From assembly GCA_011959105.1 (NCBI GenBank), contig BLLU01000149.1:21694-85693 (forward strand): DNA of 64,000 bases, given 5' to 3'. Shown in pieces: positions 32,808 through 41,763 of the stretch (positions are counted from its first letter, which is position 1; each line of letters begins with the position of its first letter). This stretch comes from Lachnospiraceae bacterium. Its GTDB lineage: Bacteria; Bacillota; Clostridia; Lachnospirales; Lachnospiraceae. The translations under genes and the position numbers were made by a program. The notes below the pieces were generated by a model that ran no database searches, was not told the origin of the DNA, and worked only from the letters and a program-made list of their open reading frames with translations.

Positions 32808-32956
32808 TATCGTATCTGTATGATCCGAAAGGGGGGAAATTCTTTATGAGGAGATATGTTATGTTTGCGTAGCACTGGCTATCGCAATACAGAATGCATT
32901 TTCAGTTGCCATAGCCATTGCTATTCCTAAAGAAATTACACATTTAGGAGGCAGAC

Positions 32957-33226
32957 ATGGGCTATCGGAACGCAGGAGAGATCCTGCCGGTTGAAGTAAT
33001 CGAATTGATACAGCAATATGTGGACGGTGAAAATATTTATATTCCCAGGCGCTCGGATAACCGCCTGAAATGGGGTTCCAAGACCAGGATTACCCAGGAG
33101 TTGTCCCGCAGGAACCAACTGATTTATGCGGATTACCGCGGCGGCATGACCGTTTCGGAACTGGGTGAAAAGTATTATCTGTCCGTCAAAAGCATACAGC
33201 GCATTATCAGAAGCATGAAAGTATAA
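32957..33226 (+). CDS. CD3324-family small HTH protein
   Basis: An 89-residue protein with the start MGYRNAGEILPVEVIELIQQ, then YVDGENIYIPRR, the pattern of CD3324-family proteins common in Clostridia. The C-terminal ~35 residues (MTVSELGEKYYLSVKSIQRI) look like a helix-turn-helix of the Mor/sigma-like type. A small transcription regulator is likely; targets are unknown. Ribosome site TTAGGAGGCAGAC is strong and a terminator follows. Confidence 0.75.
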   Translation: MGYRNAGEILPVEVIELIQQYVDGENIYIPRRSDNRLKWGSKTRITQELSRRNQLIYADYRGGMTVSELGEKYYLSVKSIQRIIRSMKV

Positions 33227-33230
33227 GACA

Positions 33231-33268
33231 ATGGGCCGACACCTTCCGGGGGCGGCTCATGTTTTTTT
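33231..33268 (+). terminator. Terminator of the CD3324-family gene
   Basis: ATGGGCCG pairs with CGGCTCAT (one G-T pair) around a short loop, followed by GTTTTTTT. Confidence 0.75.
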
Positions 33269-33355
33269 AGAAAAAATCACAAGGTGGCAGGAAACATCCT
33301 TTTCTGATAAAATCAGGGCAGAAGAAGGATTATATAGGAGCGGCAGGGGAGAAAA

Positions 33356-34219
33356 ATGGAGATTATAAAAGATTACCGGGATCACATGGGCCTCCGGCAC
33401 AGCTTTAACGAACTGGCAGGCAGGACTTTCGGCCTGGACTTTGAGAATTGGTATCAAAACGGTTTCTGGGGAGATGCCTACAATCCCTATTCTGTAGTAG
33501 AAAACGGGCGGGTGGTGGCAAATGTGTCCGTCAACCGCACGGACTTTCTGTTTGACGGCACAATGAGACATTATCTGCAGCTGGGCACGGTGATGACGGA
33601 CCAGGCTTACCGGCATCGGGGCTATATCCGTTCACTCATGGAACGGATTGCGGCGGACTATGAGGGTCGCGCGGAAGGTATTTATCTTTTTGCCAATGAC
33701 AGCGTGCTGGATTTCTATCCCAGATTCGGTTTTAAAAAGAGCAAAGAATTTCTGCATTCTCTGTCTCTCCAGGGCGTGGGGACATGCGCCTTCCGGCCTC
33801 TGGCCATGGATTGCCCTGCTGCCTGGGAACGGCTTGGGGAAGCGGCGGAGCACAGCGTATTCCGGGGACGGTTGGACCTGGTCGGCAACAAGGGCCTTTT
33901 GTTCTTTTATATCACCGGGTTTATGCAGGAGAACGTGTATTACCACGCGCCCAGCCACACCTATATAGTGGCGGAGCGTCAGGGAGACCGGCTCTTACTG
34001 CACAATGTGTTCTCCGGCAGGCTGACAGAGCTGTCCCAAGTGCTGGAGTTGTTGGGAGGAGACATCCGGCAGGTAACCCTGGGCTTCACCCCCGCAGACG
34101 GCACTGCCTGCCAGATAACGGAACTGCGGGAGGAGGATTGCACTCTTTTTGTCAGGGGAGACAGTCTGGGGATCTTGGAACGGGAAAAGCTGCGGATTCC
34201 CTCCCTGGCCCATGCCTAG
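33356..34219 (+). CDS. GNAT family N-acetyltransferase (Eis-like)
   Basis: A 287-residue protein with an N-terminal GNAT domain: LGTVMTDQAYRHRGYIRSLM is the acetyl-CoA binding motif A (Q/R-x-x-G at RHRGY), and FANDSVLDFYPRFGF is motif B. The C-terminal ~130 residues form a second, diverged domain, as in Eis-type two-domain acetyltransferases. Substrate unknown. Ribosome site AGGGGAGAAAA. It is the first of several GNAT or APH-fold genes around the tailocin locus. Confidence 0.78.
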   Translation: MEIIKDYRDHMGLRHSFNELAGRTFGLDFENWYQNGFWGDAYNPYSVVENGRVVANVSVNRTDFLFDGTMRHYLQLGTVMTDQAYRHRGYIRSLMERIAADYEGRAEGIYLFANDSVLDFYPRFGFKKSKEFLHSLSLQGVGTCAFRPLAMDCPAAWERLGEAAEHSVFRGRLDLVGNKGLLFFYITGFMQENVYYHAPSHTYIVAERQGDRLLLHNVFSGRLTELSQVLELLGGDIRQVTLGFTPADGTACQITELREEDCTLFVRGDSLGILEREKLRIPSLAHA

Positions 34220-34321
34220 AAACCAGGCTCTTATAAAAAAATTAATCCCTATGGAATACCCGGGGATTTATCAAAAGAGGCACTTGGCCTCTATAGAATT
34301 ATATCTGAGGAGGGAAATCCC

Positions 34322-35734
34322 ATGTATCTGGAAACAGAAAGATTGATTATCCGCAGCCTGGAACCTGGGGATGAGGAAGCCTTCATAGACATGGCTTCGG
34401 ACGGCAGCCTGGGAGACATTTTCGGGGATTGGGGAGACTGCCGGAAATGGATGAATTCCTGGATCCGGGAGGCCCTGGACCTGGACCGGGCCGATGACCC
34501 TCACGGGGAATACCTGGCCTATGCCATAACGGAGAAATCCCGGGGAATACTGCTGGGCTCCGTGGGATGCTCCCGCTACCAGGACCTGGGGCAGGTGGGG
34601 GTTACCTTTTTCATCGGCAGTCCCCATCGGGGAAAGGGGTATGCCCCGGAAGCTGTCGCCGCTTACGCCGGATATTTTTTTACCCGTTATGGCGTCCAAA
34701 AGCTGATTGCCACCGTGCGGGAGGACAATGCTGCCTCCCGGAAAGCCATTGAAAAGGCCGGTTTTCTTCCGGCGGATACCAGAATGTACAGAGATATAAA
34801 TGACGCGGTAGAAAAACCCTATGTGTTCTATGCACTGTACAGCCATGGCCTGGGAAGGATACTGTATAGCTGGGGATTGCAGGAACAGAAAGTTGAACAG
34901 ATCTACGACACGGCCTGGCAGGTGGGCGCGGGCCATGTGCTGAAAGTATACCGGGAGCCGGAAGCTCTGGAGCGGAACCTGAAAATGCTGCAGCTGTTAA
35001 GCGGCCAGAATCTTCCTGTGGCCCGGGTGGTTCCCACTAAGGACGGCTCCCTGTCCGTATCCCGAGACAGCGCCTGTTATTTTCTCACAGAAAAACTCCC
35101 GGGATCCCCGGTCACGCAGCCCAGCCGTTCCACCATCCGCTTAATGGGGCAGGTCATTGCCAGGCTCCACAGGGCTTTTCGGGAATGTGAGCCTTCAGAC
35201 GTCTGGGACAACAGCCTGCTTGGCGAAATGAACGGATGGGTGAGAGACAGCATGGAAGCAGACGGATGGCATTATATTTCCCGGGAGGCATATACCCAGA
35301 CAATCTCGGATTTGGCAAAACTTTATGGACAGCTCCCTGTACAGTTAATCCATCGGGATATCCACTTTGGCAATTTCCTGTTTGCGGAGGGGGTTTTCTC
35401 CGGGTATATCGACTTTGACCTCAGCCAGCGAAATATACGGATTTTTGACCTGTGTTACTTCCTGCTGGGGCTGTTGGCGGAGGAGGATTCTTCCCTTACG
35501 GAGGAGGATTGGTTTTTGTATCTGAAAGACCTTTTTGAGGGGTATGAGAGCGTTCTGGAACTGACCTCCGGGGAAAAGGAAGCCGTTCCCTGCGTGATGG
35601 AATGCATCGAATTGCTTTTTACCGCCTATTTCGCAAATGAAAAGGACCAGGCCTGCGCCCGCAATGCCATGGAACTATATGGCTTTGTACGGCATCACAT
35701 AGACAGAATACTGAATAGCCTCCGGCTGCCCTGA
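34322..35734 (+). CDS. Fusion of a GNAT acetyltransferase and an APH-fold phosphotransferase
   Basis: A 470-residue two-domain protein. Residues 1-~170 are a RimJ/RimL-like GNAT domain (TERLIIRSLEPGDEEAF, GVTFFIGSPHRGKGYAPEA, ASRKAIEKAGF). Residues ~190-470 are an aminoglycoside-phosphotransferase-fold kinase with catalytic loop LIHRDIHFGNFLF (Asp346) and metal-binding YIDFDLSQRNIRIFD. The order acetyltransferase-kinase recalls the bifunctional AAC(6')-APH(2''), but the GNAT half is of another subfamily, so drug modification is only a possibility. Ribosome site GAGGAGGG. Confidence 0.8.
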   Translation: MYLETERLIIRSLEPGDEEAFIDMASDGSLGDIFGDWGDCRKWMNSWIREALDLDRADDPHGEYLAYAITEKSRGILLGSVGCSRYQDLGQVGVTFFIGSPHRGKGYAPEAVAAYAGYFFTRYGVQKLIATVREDNAASRKAIEKAGFLPADTRMYRDINDAVEKPYVFYALYSHGLGRILYSWGLQEQKVEQIYDTAWQVGAGHVLKVYREPEALERNLKMLQLLSGQNLPVARVVPTKDGSLSVSRDSACYFLTEKLPGSPVTQPSRSTIRLMGQVIARLHRAFRECEPSDVWDNSLLGEMNGWVRDSMEADGWHYISREAYTQTISDLAKLYGQLPVQLIHRDIHFGNFLFAEGVFSGYIDFDLSQRNIRIFDLCYFLLGLLAEEDSSLTEEDWFLYLKDLFEGYESVLELTSGEKEAVPCVMECIELLFTAYFANEKDQACARNAMELYGFVRHHIDRILNSLRLP

Positions 35735-35760
35735 GTTATTGGCAGCCGGATTTTCATTTC
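35722..35760 (+). terminator. Terminator overlapping the GNAT-APH stop
   Basis: CCGGCTGCC (35722-35730) pairs with GGCAGCCGG (35741-35749) and is followed by ATTTTCATTT. The first arm lies in the last codons of the gene. Confidence 0.7.
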
Positions 35761-35910
35761 GATTTTTTCTTAAATAAAATCCGAACATTCTGTGAAAACT
35801 CATTAAAAAAGTCTTAATTTATGGATTTTCCCAACACGGACATGCTATGATATTTCCACAGGTCTTACGGCCCGGAAAATCTGTGTGCATAAATAAATTG
35901 GAGGTTGGTC

Positions 35911-36615
35911 ATGGGAGCATTTGTGGAATTTCAGAATGTGAGCAAAATATACCAGACAGGGGAGGTGTCCATACAGGCGCTTCACGATGTGGATTTTCAA
36001 GTCCTGCAGGGAGAATTCTGCGTCATTGTGGGAGCCTCCGGGGCAGGTAAGACCACCATACTGAATATTCTGGGAGGAATGGACACCCTGACGGAGGGAA
36101 AGGTGTTTCTGGACGGGAATGAAATCTCCGCCTACAATAAAAAAGAACTCACCGGCTACAGGCGGCATGACGTGGGATTCGTGTTCCAGTTCTACAATCT
36201 GGTGCCCAACCTGACGGCACTGGAGAACGTAGAACTGGCCGCCCAGATCTGCACGGACCCGCTGGACGCGTCCCAGGTTCTGGAGGAGGTGGGGCTGGGA
36301 GAACGGATGAAAAATTTTCCGGCCCAGCTGTCCGGCGGGGAGCAGCAAAGGGTGGCCATCGCCCGCGCCCTGGCCAAGAATCCCAAGCTGCTGCTGTGCG
36401 ACGAACCCACGGGAGCACTGGATTACAATACAGGTAAGGCCGTGTTAAAGCTGCTGCAGGACACATGCAGGGAAAAGGGCAAGACCGTCATTGTTATCAC
36501 CCACAACCAGGCGCTGACCGCCATGGCAGACCGGATCATAACGGTAAAAAGCGGCACCATCGTGGACATGGTACAAAACCCTCATATTGTCAGAGTCGAG
36601 GAAATCGAGTGGTAG
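35911..36615 (+). CDS. ABC transporter ATPase (MacB/LolD type)
   Basis: A 234-residue ATPase with Walker [11 protein letters not shown]-loop [20 protein letters not shown], signature [15 protein letters not shown], Walker [13 protein letters not shown] and H-loop VIVITHN. The sequence is of the MacB/LolD/FtsE-like branch that partners FtsX-type permeases. It forms a two-gene unit with the permease that starts 34 bases downstream. The ATG at 35911 follows TTGGAGGTTGGTC. Confidence 0.87.
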   Translation: MGAFVEFQNVSKIYQTGEVSIQALHDVDFQVLQGEFCVIVGASGAGKTTILNILGGMDTLTEGKVFLDGNEISAYNKKELTGYRRHDVGFVFQFYNLVPNLTALENVELAAQICTDPLDASQVLEEVGLGERMKNFPAQLSGGEQQRVAIARALAKNPKLLLCDEPTGALDYNTGKAVLKLLQDTCREKGKTVIVITHNQALTAMADRIITVKSGTIVDMVQNPHIVRVEEIEW

Positions 36616-36649
36616 CCCGGCCATGTTGTAATAGAAACGGAGTGATCAG

Positions 36650-39625
36650 ATGAAATCCATGATGAAAAAAACCACATTGCGGGAAATCCGGCAGAGCCTG
36701 GGACGTTACCTGGCCATCTTCGCCATCGTGGCATTGGGCGTGGGCTTCTTTGCGGGACTGAAAGTCACCAAAACCGTCATGGTGGAGTCTGCCCATGATT
36801 ATCTGCTGAAGCACCAACTGTTTGACTACCGGCTGCTGTCCACCCTGGGCTTCCAGGAAGAGGACGTGCAGGCTCTGGAGCAGAAGGAACATGTGCGGGC
36901 GGTAGAGGGCGCGGTGGAGGCGGATATCCTCTATGTATACGGGGAGGGCAACGAAGGCGTACTCAAGGCCCACACCCTGCTGGAACGAATCAACGGCCTG
37001 GAACTGGTGGCGGGAAGAATGCCTGAGACGTCCTCGGAATGTATTGTGGATGCCAATCGCTACGGGGAGGAGGCCCTGGGCAGCAAAATCATCCTCTCCG
37101 AAAACAATGAACAGAAAGATCTGGACAATTTTGCCTTCCCGGAATACACCATCGTGGGCATCGCCCAGGCATCCGCTTATATCCAGTTTGAGCGGGGCAA
37201 CAGTTCCCTGGGAAACGGCCGGGTGGACGGATTCATGTACCTGCTGCCCCAGGGATTTGCCACCGATTACTATACGGAAATCTATGTAAAATTTGATATG
37301 GACCATCGAATCTACTCTCCACAGTATGATGCCTACATGGCAGAACGGGAGCCTCAGTGGAAAGAGTACTGCCAGGAACAGGGAGAACGGAGATATCTGG
37401 CGGTGGTGGAGGAGGCCCAAGCCGAACTGGCAGACGCCAGAAAGGAGCTGGAAAAAGAGAAAGCAGAAGCGGAAAAGGAACTGGCCGGGGCAGAGCAGGA
37501 ACTTAAGGAAGCCGAAGCCGAAATCGCAGATTGGGAGGCAAAGCTGGCAGCGGGAGAAGCCGAAATCGTCGGCCAGTTGGCCCGGATAGAACGGGAAGAG
37601 GAAAAGCTGACGGAGGCCAGAGCCGCCATAGAGCAGCAGAAAGCCGGGCTGGCGGAGGCGGAACAGGCTCTGGCAGGTTCGGAATATCTGCCCCAGATGG
37701 CGGCGGCACGCCAGCAGCTGGAATTGGCGGAGCGCCAGCTTGCAGACGGAGAAGCCGCGCTGGCGGACGCCAAAAAACAGATTGAAAACGCCCAGGCGGA
37801 ACTGACAGAAAACCGCCAAAAACTCACGGAAGGCCGGGAGGAACTGAACCAGGGCCGGGAAGAATACCGCAGTGCCAGGGAGGAATTCGAGAAGCAGATG
37901 GCAGAGGCGGAACAGAAAATAGCCGATGCGGAAACAGATATTGCGGCCATCCAGAAGCCCCGTACCTATGTGCTGGGCCGGGATACCAATGTGGGATATG
38001 CCCTTTTTGAGAATGATTCCAGTATCGTGGAAGGCATCGCCAATGTGTTCCCCGTGTTTTTCTTTCTGGTGGCGGCATTGGTATGCATGACCACCATGAA
38101 CCGCATGGTGGAGGAGCAGCGCACCCAGATCGGGGTGCTGAAAGCCCTGGGCTACGGTAACGGCAGTATCATGGGCAAATATCTGTTTTATGCCGGCAGC
38201 GCTGCCCTGGGAGGATGTGCGGCAGGATATTTCCTGGGCATCTTTATCTTTCCCCTGGTAATCTGGAAGGCTTATGCCATGATGTATCGGCTGGGGAATG
38301 TGGTGTTTGTGTTTGACTGGCTGGCGGCCCTATTATGCCTGGGAGCCTCCCTGCTCTGCTCCATGGGTACCACCTGGGTATCCTGCCGTCATACGCTGAA
38401 GGCTTCCGCCGCGGGCCTGATGCGGCCGAAAGCACCCAAGGCAGGAAAGAGAATCTTTCTGGAGCGGATGGGCTTTCTATGGAACCGGCTGAAATTCCTG
38501 CACAAGGTATCCATCCGCAACATCGTGCGCTATAAAAAGCGGCTGTTCATGATGGTCCTGGGCATCAGCGGCTGTACCGCCCTTCTGGTGACCGGCTTCG
38601 GCGTGCGGGATTCCGTAACCAGCATTGCCGATCAGCAATATAAGGAGATCCAGACTTATCAACTCAATATCACTCTGGACGATGAAGCCGGAGAAAATGA
38701 AGCCCTACGGCAGGAGATCTACAGGGTACTGGATACCCTGGGAGGAGAATATACCTGTGCCTACGAGACTTCTCTGGATCTGCAGACCCCTGAAGGGCCG
38801 AAGTCGGTAAACCTGATTGTAGCGGAAAACCCCTCGGAGTTTGGAGCATATATTGATCTGCACACCCCCTCCGGGGAAGCAATTCCCTACCCCGGCCCCG
38901 GGGAGATCGTACTCTGCGACAAGCTGGCCGGGAAATATCGTATCAAAGCCGGGGACGGCCTGCGCCTCCGCAGCCAGGACGGCCCGGAACTCTCCGCTGT
39001 TATGAGCGGCGTATGTGAGAATTACATTTTCAATTATGCGTATGTGGACAGGCAGACTTATGAGGAGGCCCTGGGCCCCCTTACTTTTAAAAATCTCTAT
39101 GTGAATCTGCCGCAGGAAGCGGATGTACACGAGGTGAGCGCCGCATTGATGAATCTGGAGCATGTGGCCTCCGTGCAGGTCAATGCAGATATGCTGGTGC
39201 GCTTTTCCAGCATGATGAGCAGTATGAACTATATCGTATTTGTGGTGATCGGCTGCGCCGCTGCGCTGGCCTTCATCGTACTCTACAATTTGAACAACAT
39301 CAATATCACAGAGCGTATCCGGGAGATTGCCACCATCAAGGTGCTGGGCTTTTACCGGAATGAGACTTCCTCCTATGTGTTCCGGGAGAACACGGTGCTC
39401 ACGGCCATGGGCTGCGCACTGGGGCTGGTGCTGGGAAAGCTGCTGCATATTTACGTTATGCACGAAGTGGATATCGACATGATCTCCTTTGATGTGCATG
39501 TACGGCCTGTCAGCTATCTCCTCAGCGTCCTGCTCACTTTTGCCTTTACCTGGATCGTCAACCGGATCATGTCCGTTAAGCTGAACCGAATCAATATGGC
39601 GGAGTCTCTGAAGTCTGTGGATTAA
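36650..39625 (+). CDS. FtsX-type ABC permease with long extracellular coiled coil
   Basis: A 991-residue membrane protein. One helix (residues ~18-40) leads into an extracellular MacB-like part. Residues ~245-440 are an almost continuous coiled coil rich in E, A, K, Q and L. Two FtsX-like blocks follow: ~465-600 (FFFLVAALVCMTTMNRMVEE) and ~860-985 (VFVVIGCAAALAFIVLYNLN). Such transporters move no small solute in known cases; they export peptides or lipids or transmit force to cell-wall enzymes. The coiled coil suggests the force or scaffold type, which is inference. A strong terminator follows. Confidence 0.82.
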   Translation: MKSMMKKTTLREIRQSLGRYLAIFAIVALGVGFFAGLKVTKTVMVESAHDYLLKHQLFDYRLLSTLGFQEEDVQALEQKEHVRAVEGAVEADILYVYGEGNEGVLKAHTLLERINGLELVAGRMPETSSECIVDANRYGEEALGSKIILSENNEQKDLDNFAFPEYTIVGIAQASAYIQFERGNSSLGNGRVDGFMYLLPQGFATDYYTEIYVKFDMDHRIYSPQYDAYMAEREPQWKEYCQEQGERRYLAVVEEAQAELADARKELEKEKAEAEKELAGAEQELKEAEAEIADWEAKLAAGEAEIVGQLARIEREEEKLTEARAAIEQQKAGLAEAEQALAGSEYLPQMAAARQQLELAERQLADGEAALADAKKQIENAQAELTENRQKLTEGREELNQGREEYRSAREEFEKQMAEAEQKIADAETDIAAIQKPRTYVLGRDTNVGYALFENDSSIVEGIANVFPVFFFLVAALVCMTTMNRMVEEQRTQIGVLKALGYGNGSIMGKYLFYAGSAALGGCAAGYFLGIFIFPLVIWKAYAMMYRLGNVVFVFDWLAALLCLGASLLCSMGTTWVSCRHTLKASAAGLMRPKAPKAGKRIFLERMGFLWNRLKFLHKVSIRNIVRYKKRLFMMVLGISGCTALLVTGFGVRDSVTSIADQQYKEIQTYQLNITLDDEAGENEALRQEIYRVLDTLGGEYTCAYETSLDLQTPEGPKSVNLIVAENPSEFGAYIDLHTPSGEAIPYPGPGEIVLCDKLAGKYRIKAGDGLRLRSQDGPELSAVMSGVCENYIFNYAYVDRQTYEEALGPLTFKNLYVNLPQEADVHEVSAALMNLEHVASVQVNADMLVRFSSMMSSMNYIVFVVIGCAAALAFIVLYNLNNINITERIREIATIKVLGFYRNETSSYVFRENTVLTAMGCALGLVLGKLLHIYVMHEVDIDMISFDVHVRPVSYLLSVLLTFAFTWIVNRIMSVKLNRINMAESLKSVD

Positions 39626-39629
39626 GAAA

Positions 39630-39671
39630 TGGATCGGCTGGCAGTCCCTGTCAGCCGATCAGCACTTTTTT
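39630..39671 (+). terminator. Terminator of the FtsX-type ABC operon
   Basis: GATCGGCTG and CAGCCGATC form a 9-bp stem, followed by AGCACTTTTTT. The second arm overlaps the end of the convergent AAA-like gene. Confidence 0.85.
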
Positions 39672-40004
39672 CCCCTGGAAGGCAAATCCATAGCAGCGGA
39701 TACGCTCCTGCAGGATACCCCGGGTCAGAAGCCGGGCTTCGTACTGCCTGTTCTGAATCTGCCGGTGTGCCTCCTGCACGGTATCCTGCAGCGTCTTTTC
39801 CTCCTCCGGGTCGTGCACCGAGAAGAACTGCTCCAACATGCTCATATTCAGCGTCTTTCCAAACCGGCGAGGACGGGTAATCAGCGTCACATCATCCCGG
39901 CTCTCCCACCACTCCCGGATAAAGTCTGTTTTATCCACATAGAAACACTGGTTTGATATTATTTTTCCAAAGTCCTGCAATCCTATTGCCACATTCCTCG
40001 CCAT
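39651..40004 (-). pseudogene. Internally deleted AAA-ATPase-like / PD-(D/E)XK gene
   Basis: A 117-codon frame that joins two ends of a much longer family. Residues 1-~75 (FGKIISNQCFYVDKTDFIRE, then LITRPRRFGKTLNMSML) match the N-terminus of AAA-ATPase-like proteins of ~550 residues, including a Walker-A-like RRFGKTL. The last ~40 residues (EAHRQIQNRQYEARLLTRGI, then RCYGFAFQGKKVLIG) match the extreme C-terminus of the PD-(D/E)XK domain that ends those proteins. About 400 residues between them are missing without a frameshift. A good ribosome site (AAAGGAGACAAAT) remains, so a short protein may still be made, but neither ATPase nor nuclease can be complete. Confidence 0.75.
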
Positions 40005-40066
40005 ATTTGTCTCCTTTCCCTCTCTGCCGTTACACTGCGGTATATCTGATTTCCTGACAAATCTGA

Positions 40067-40552
40067 TCAATGCTGCGCCAGGACCTTTATCATAATCAGA
40101 CAGGGATTATTCTTATCCCACATTTCGGTCAACGTGATCAACGGTTCAAAGCCTATGCTCTCATAAAAATGTCTGGTCTTCTCATAGGGCGCATAGTCTG
40201 TCAGATCACTCAGGGTTTCCACCATGGCATATTTGCAGCCCCGCTCCAGCAGGCAGCGCTCAACCTGATCATAAAGGCTTTTGCCCATGCCCATGCGGTG
40301 AAACTCCGGCCGCACACCGCAGACATAGATGTCCCCGGTATGTCCATAGTGAAATCTCATGGAGAAAAAACCCAGGCATTTCCCCTCCCCGTCCAGGGCT
40401 GCCCAGAACGGAAGACTTCTTACGCCTTCCACATATTCTTCCAGCGCTTCCCTGTTTCCAAACCAATCCGGCAGACTCTCCAGAACCTCCCTGGCCCAGG
40501 TCGACTTTTTCTCCTGATCCTGAATCTCCAGAATACGATATTCTTTTCCCAT
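40067..40552 (-). CDS. GNAT family N-acetyltransferase
   Basis: A 161-residue single-domain GNAT enzyme with motif A at DIYVCGVRPEFHRMGMGKSL (R-x-G-x-G-K) and motif B at TRHFYESIGFEPL. Substrate unknown. It lies between the deleted AAA-like gene and an APH-fold gene on the same strand. Ribosome site AAAGGAG is 11-12 bases from the ATG, slightly far. Confidence 0.8.
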   Translation of the reverse strand: MGKEYRILEIQDQEKKSTWAREVLESLPDWFGNREALEEYVEGVRSLPFWAALDGEGKCLGFFSMRFHYGHTGDIYVCGVRPEFHRMGMGKSLYDQVERCLLERGCKYAMVETLSDLTDYAPYEKTRHFYESIGFEPLITLTEMWDKNNPCLIMIKVLAQH

Positions 40553-40586
40553 AGATCTACTGCTCCTTTCCCGGCTTCCCCACTCC

Positions 40587-41543
40587 TTATACTTCTGCCA
40601 GATCCTTCAGTCCGCTCTCCACGGCCCGGCATCCCAGATGATAGAAGTCCCGGTTATCATACCCTCTGTAGTCGGTCTCCAGACACCACAGCAGAGCCAG
40701 GTAGACGTCATACCATCTGGCACGCCTTTTTTCCGCCCCGGTCAACTCCCCGATACCGTAGCCATCATAAAAATCCCTGTTATACTCATAGTTGCGGAAT
40801 CCCACCTCCATCAGAGGGTCTCCCCACAGGCATCTCTCAAAATCAATAATCCCTTCCACTTTGTTGTCCGCAATAAATACATTACCCGCCCATATATCCC
40901 AGTGGACAAACCGGGGGATTTTCACAGCGTTAAATATGTCTTTGTCCCGTTCCAGCAGTTTCAGCGTCCCGGCTTCCTCCGCAGGCATGGGAATAGCCTT
41001 ACGCCCGGCATCCCTGTAAGTGTCCCGCACCATGTCCCGGAACACCTCATACCATTCTGTGCCCTGTCTGTCCGGCTGTCCATAATAGCCGAAACGCTCT
41101 CCCCGGATCTGGTTCAGCTGCCGGGTATATTGCCCCAACTGACGGTAAATCTCCTGCTTTTGCTCCTCCGGCAGGGTATCCTGCAGACCGGACAGGCTCT
41201 GCCCCCTTAGTCTCTCCATAAAAAAGTATTCCCTGTCGATGACGCGCCTGCTGTCATCATAAAACAGCACCCCGGGAACCGGCACCTCTGTGCGCCGGGC
41301 CACCATCCCCATGGAATCCACCTCGCTGAACATAATGTTTTTCTCAAATGTCATTACCTGGATCTCCGAAGAGGGTGCGATCTTCAGCACTACCTCACGG
41401 TCTTTCAGACAAATCCTGTAGGCAATGTTAAAATACCCCTCCTTCAGCTCCTCCATTCCCAGGGCCCTCTCCCCGAAAGCCTTTTGCGTCATGCGGTTTA
41501 CTGTCTCTTCCGCGACAGTACCTTTCGTTATGCTGCTTGGCAT
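40587..41543 (-). CDS. APH-fold phosphotransferase
   Basis: A 318-residue protein of the aminoglycoside phosphotransferase / choline kinase superfamily. The nucleotide-binding Lys lies in EVVLKIAP, the catalytic loop is FVHWDIWAGNVFIAD and the metal-binding Asp is in IIDFERCLWGDPLME. The catalytic loop has HWDIWAGN where resistance enzymes usually have HGDLxxxN, so a metabolic kinase is as likely as drug modification. Ribosome site GGAGATGAAAAG. It probably forms a two-gene unit with the downstream GNAT gene. Confidence 0.8.
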   Translation of the reverse strand: MPSSITKGTVAEETVNRMTQKAFGERALGMEELKEGYFNIAYRICLKDREVVLKIAPSSEIQVMTFEKNIMFSEVDSMGMVARRTEVPVPGVLFYDDSRRVIDREYFFMERLRGQSLSGLQDTLPEEQKQEIYRQLGQYTRQLNQIRGERFGYYGQPDRQGTEWYEVFRDMVRDTYRDAGRKAIPMPAEEAGTLKLLERDKDIFNAVKIPRFVHWDIWAGNVFIADNKVEGIIDFERCLWGDPLMEVGFRNYEYNRDFYDGYGIGELTGAEKRRARWYDVYLALLWCLETDYRGYDNRDFYHLGCRAVESGLKDLAEV

Positions 41544-41696
41544 CTTTTCATCTCCATTCCCTGTTTACAGCGCATCCTGCCGTTCCCTTGGGAGCCATCC
41601 CATGTTTCTGATTGGGATGGCCGCTCCGCCATATTATACCATAGGAGGCCCCAAAAAGTCATTCTTTTTGCATAGTACAAATACCCGAAAAAGTAC

Positions 41697-41725
41697 TTGC
41701 ATTATTCGAATCTATATGATATATT
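41697..41725 (+). promoter_or_regulatory. Promoter of the SPFH operon
   Basis: TTGCAT and TATATT separated by exactly 17 bp, 39 bases before the SPFH start. Confidence 0.65.
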
Positions 41726-41763
41726 ATTGATATCAAATATATTCCAAAAATGGAGGTATTACA

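Noticed and set aside
32687..32872. Short + strand ORF of 61 codons after the LacI-family gene
   Set aside because: No ribosome site, no recognisable sequence, and it covers the likely promoter of the next gene.
36590..37819. Minus-strand frame opposite the coiled-coil part of the permease
   Set aside because: The real gene has clear FtsX domains and coiled coil; the opposite frame is Phe/Leu/Gln-rich because of the repeated Glu/Ala/Lys codons.
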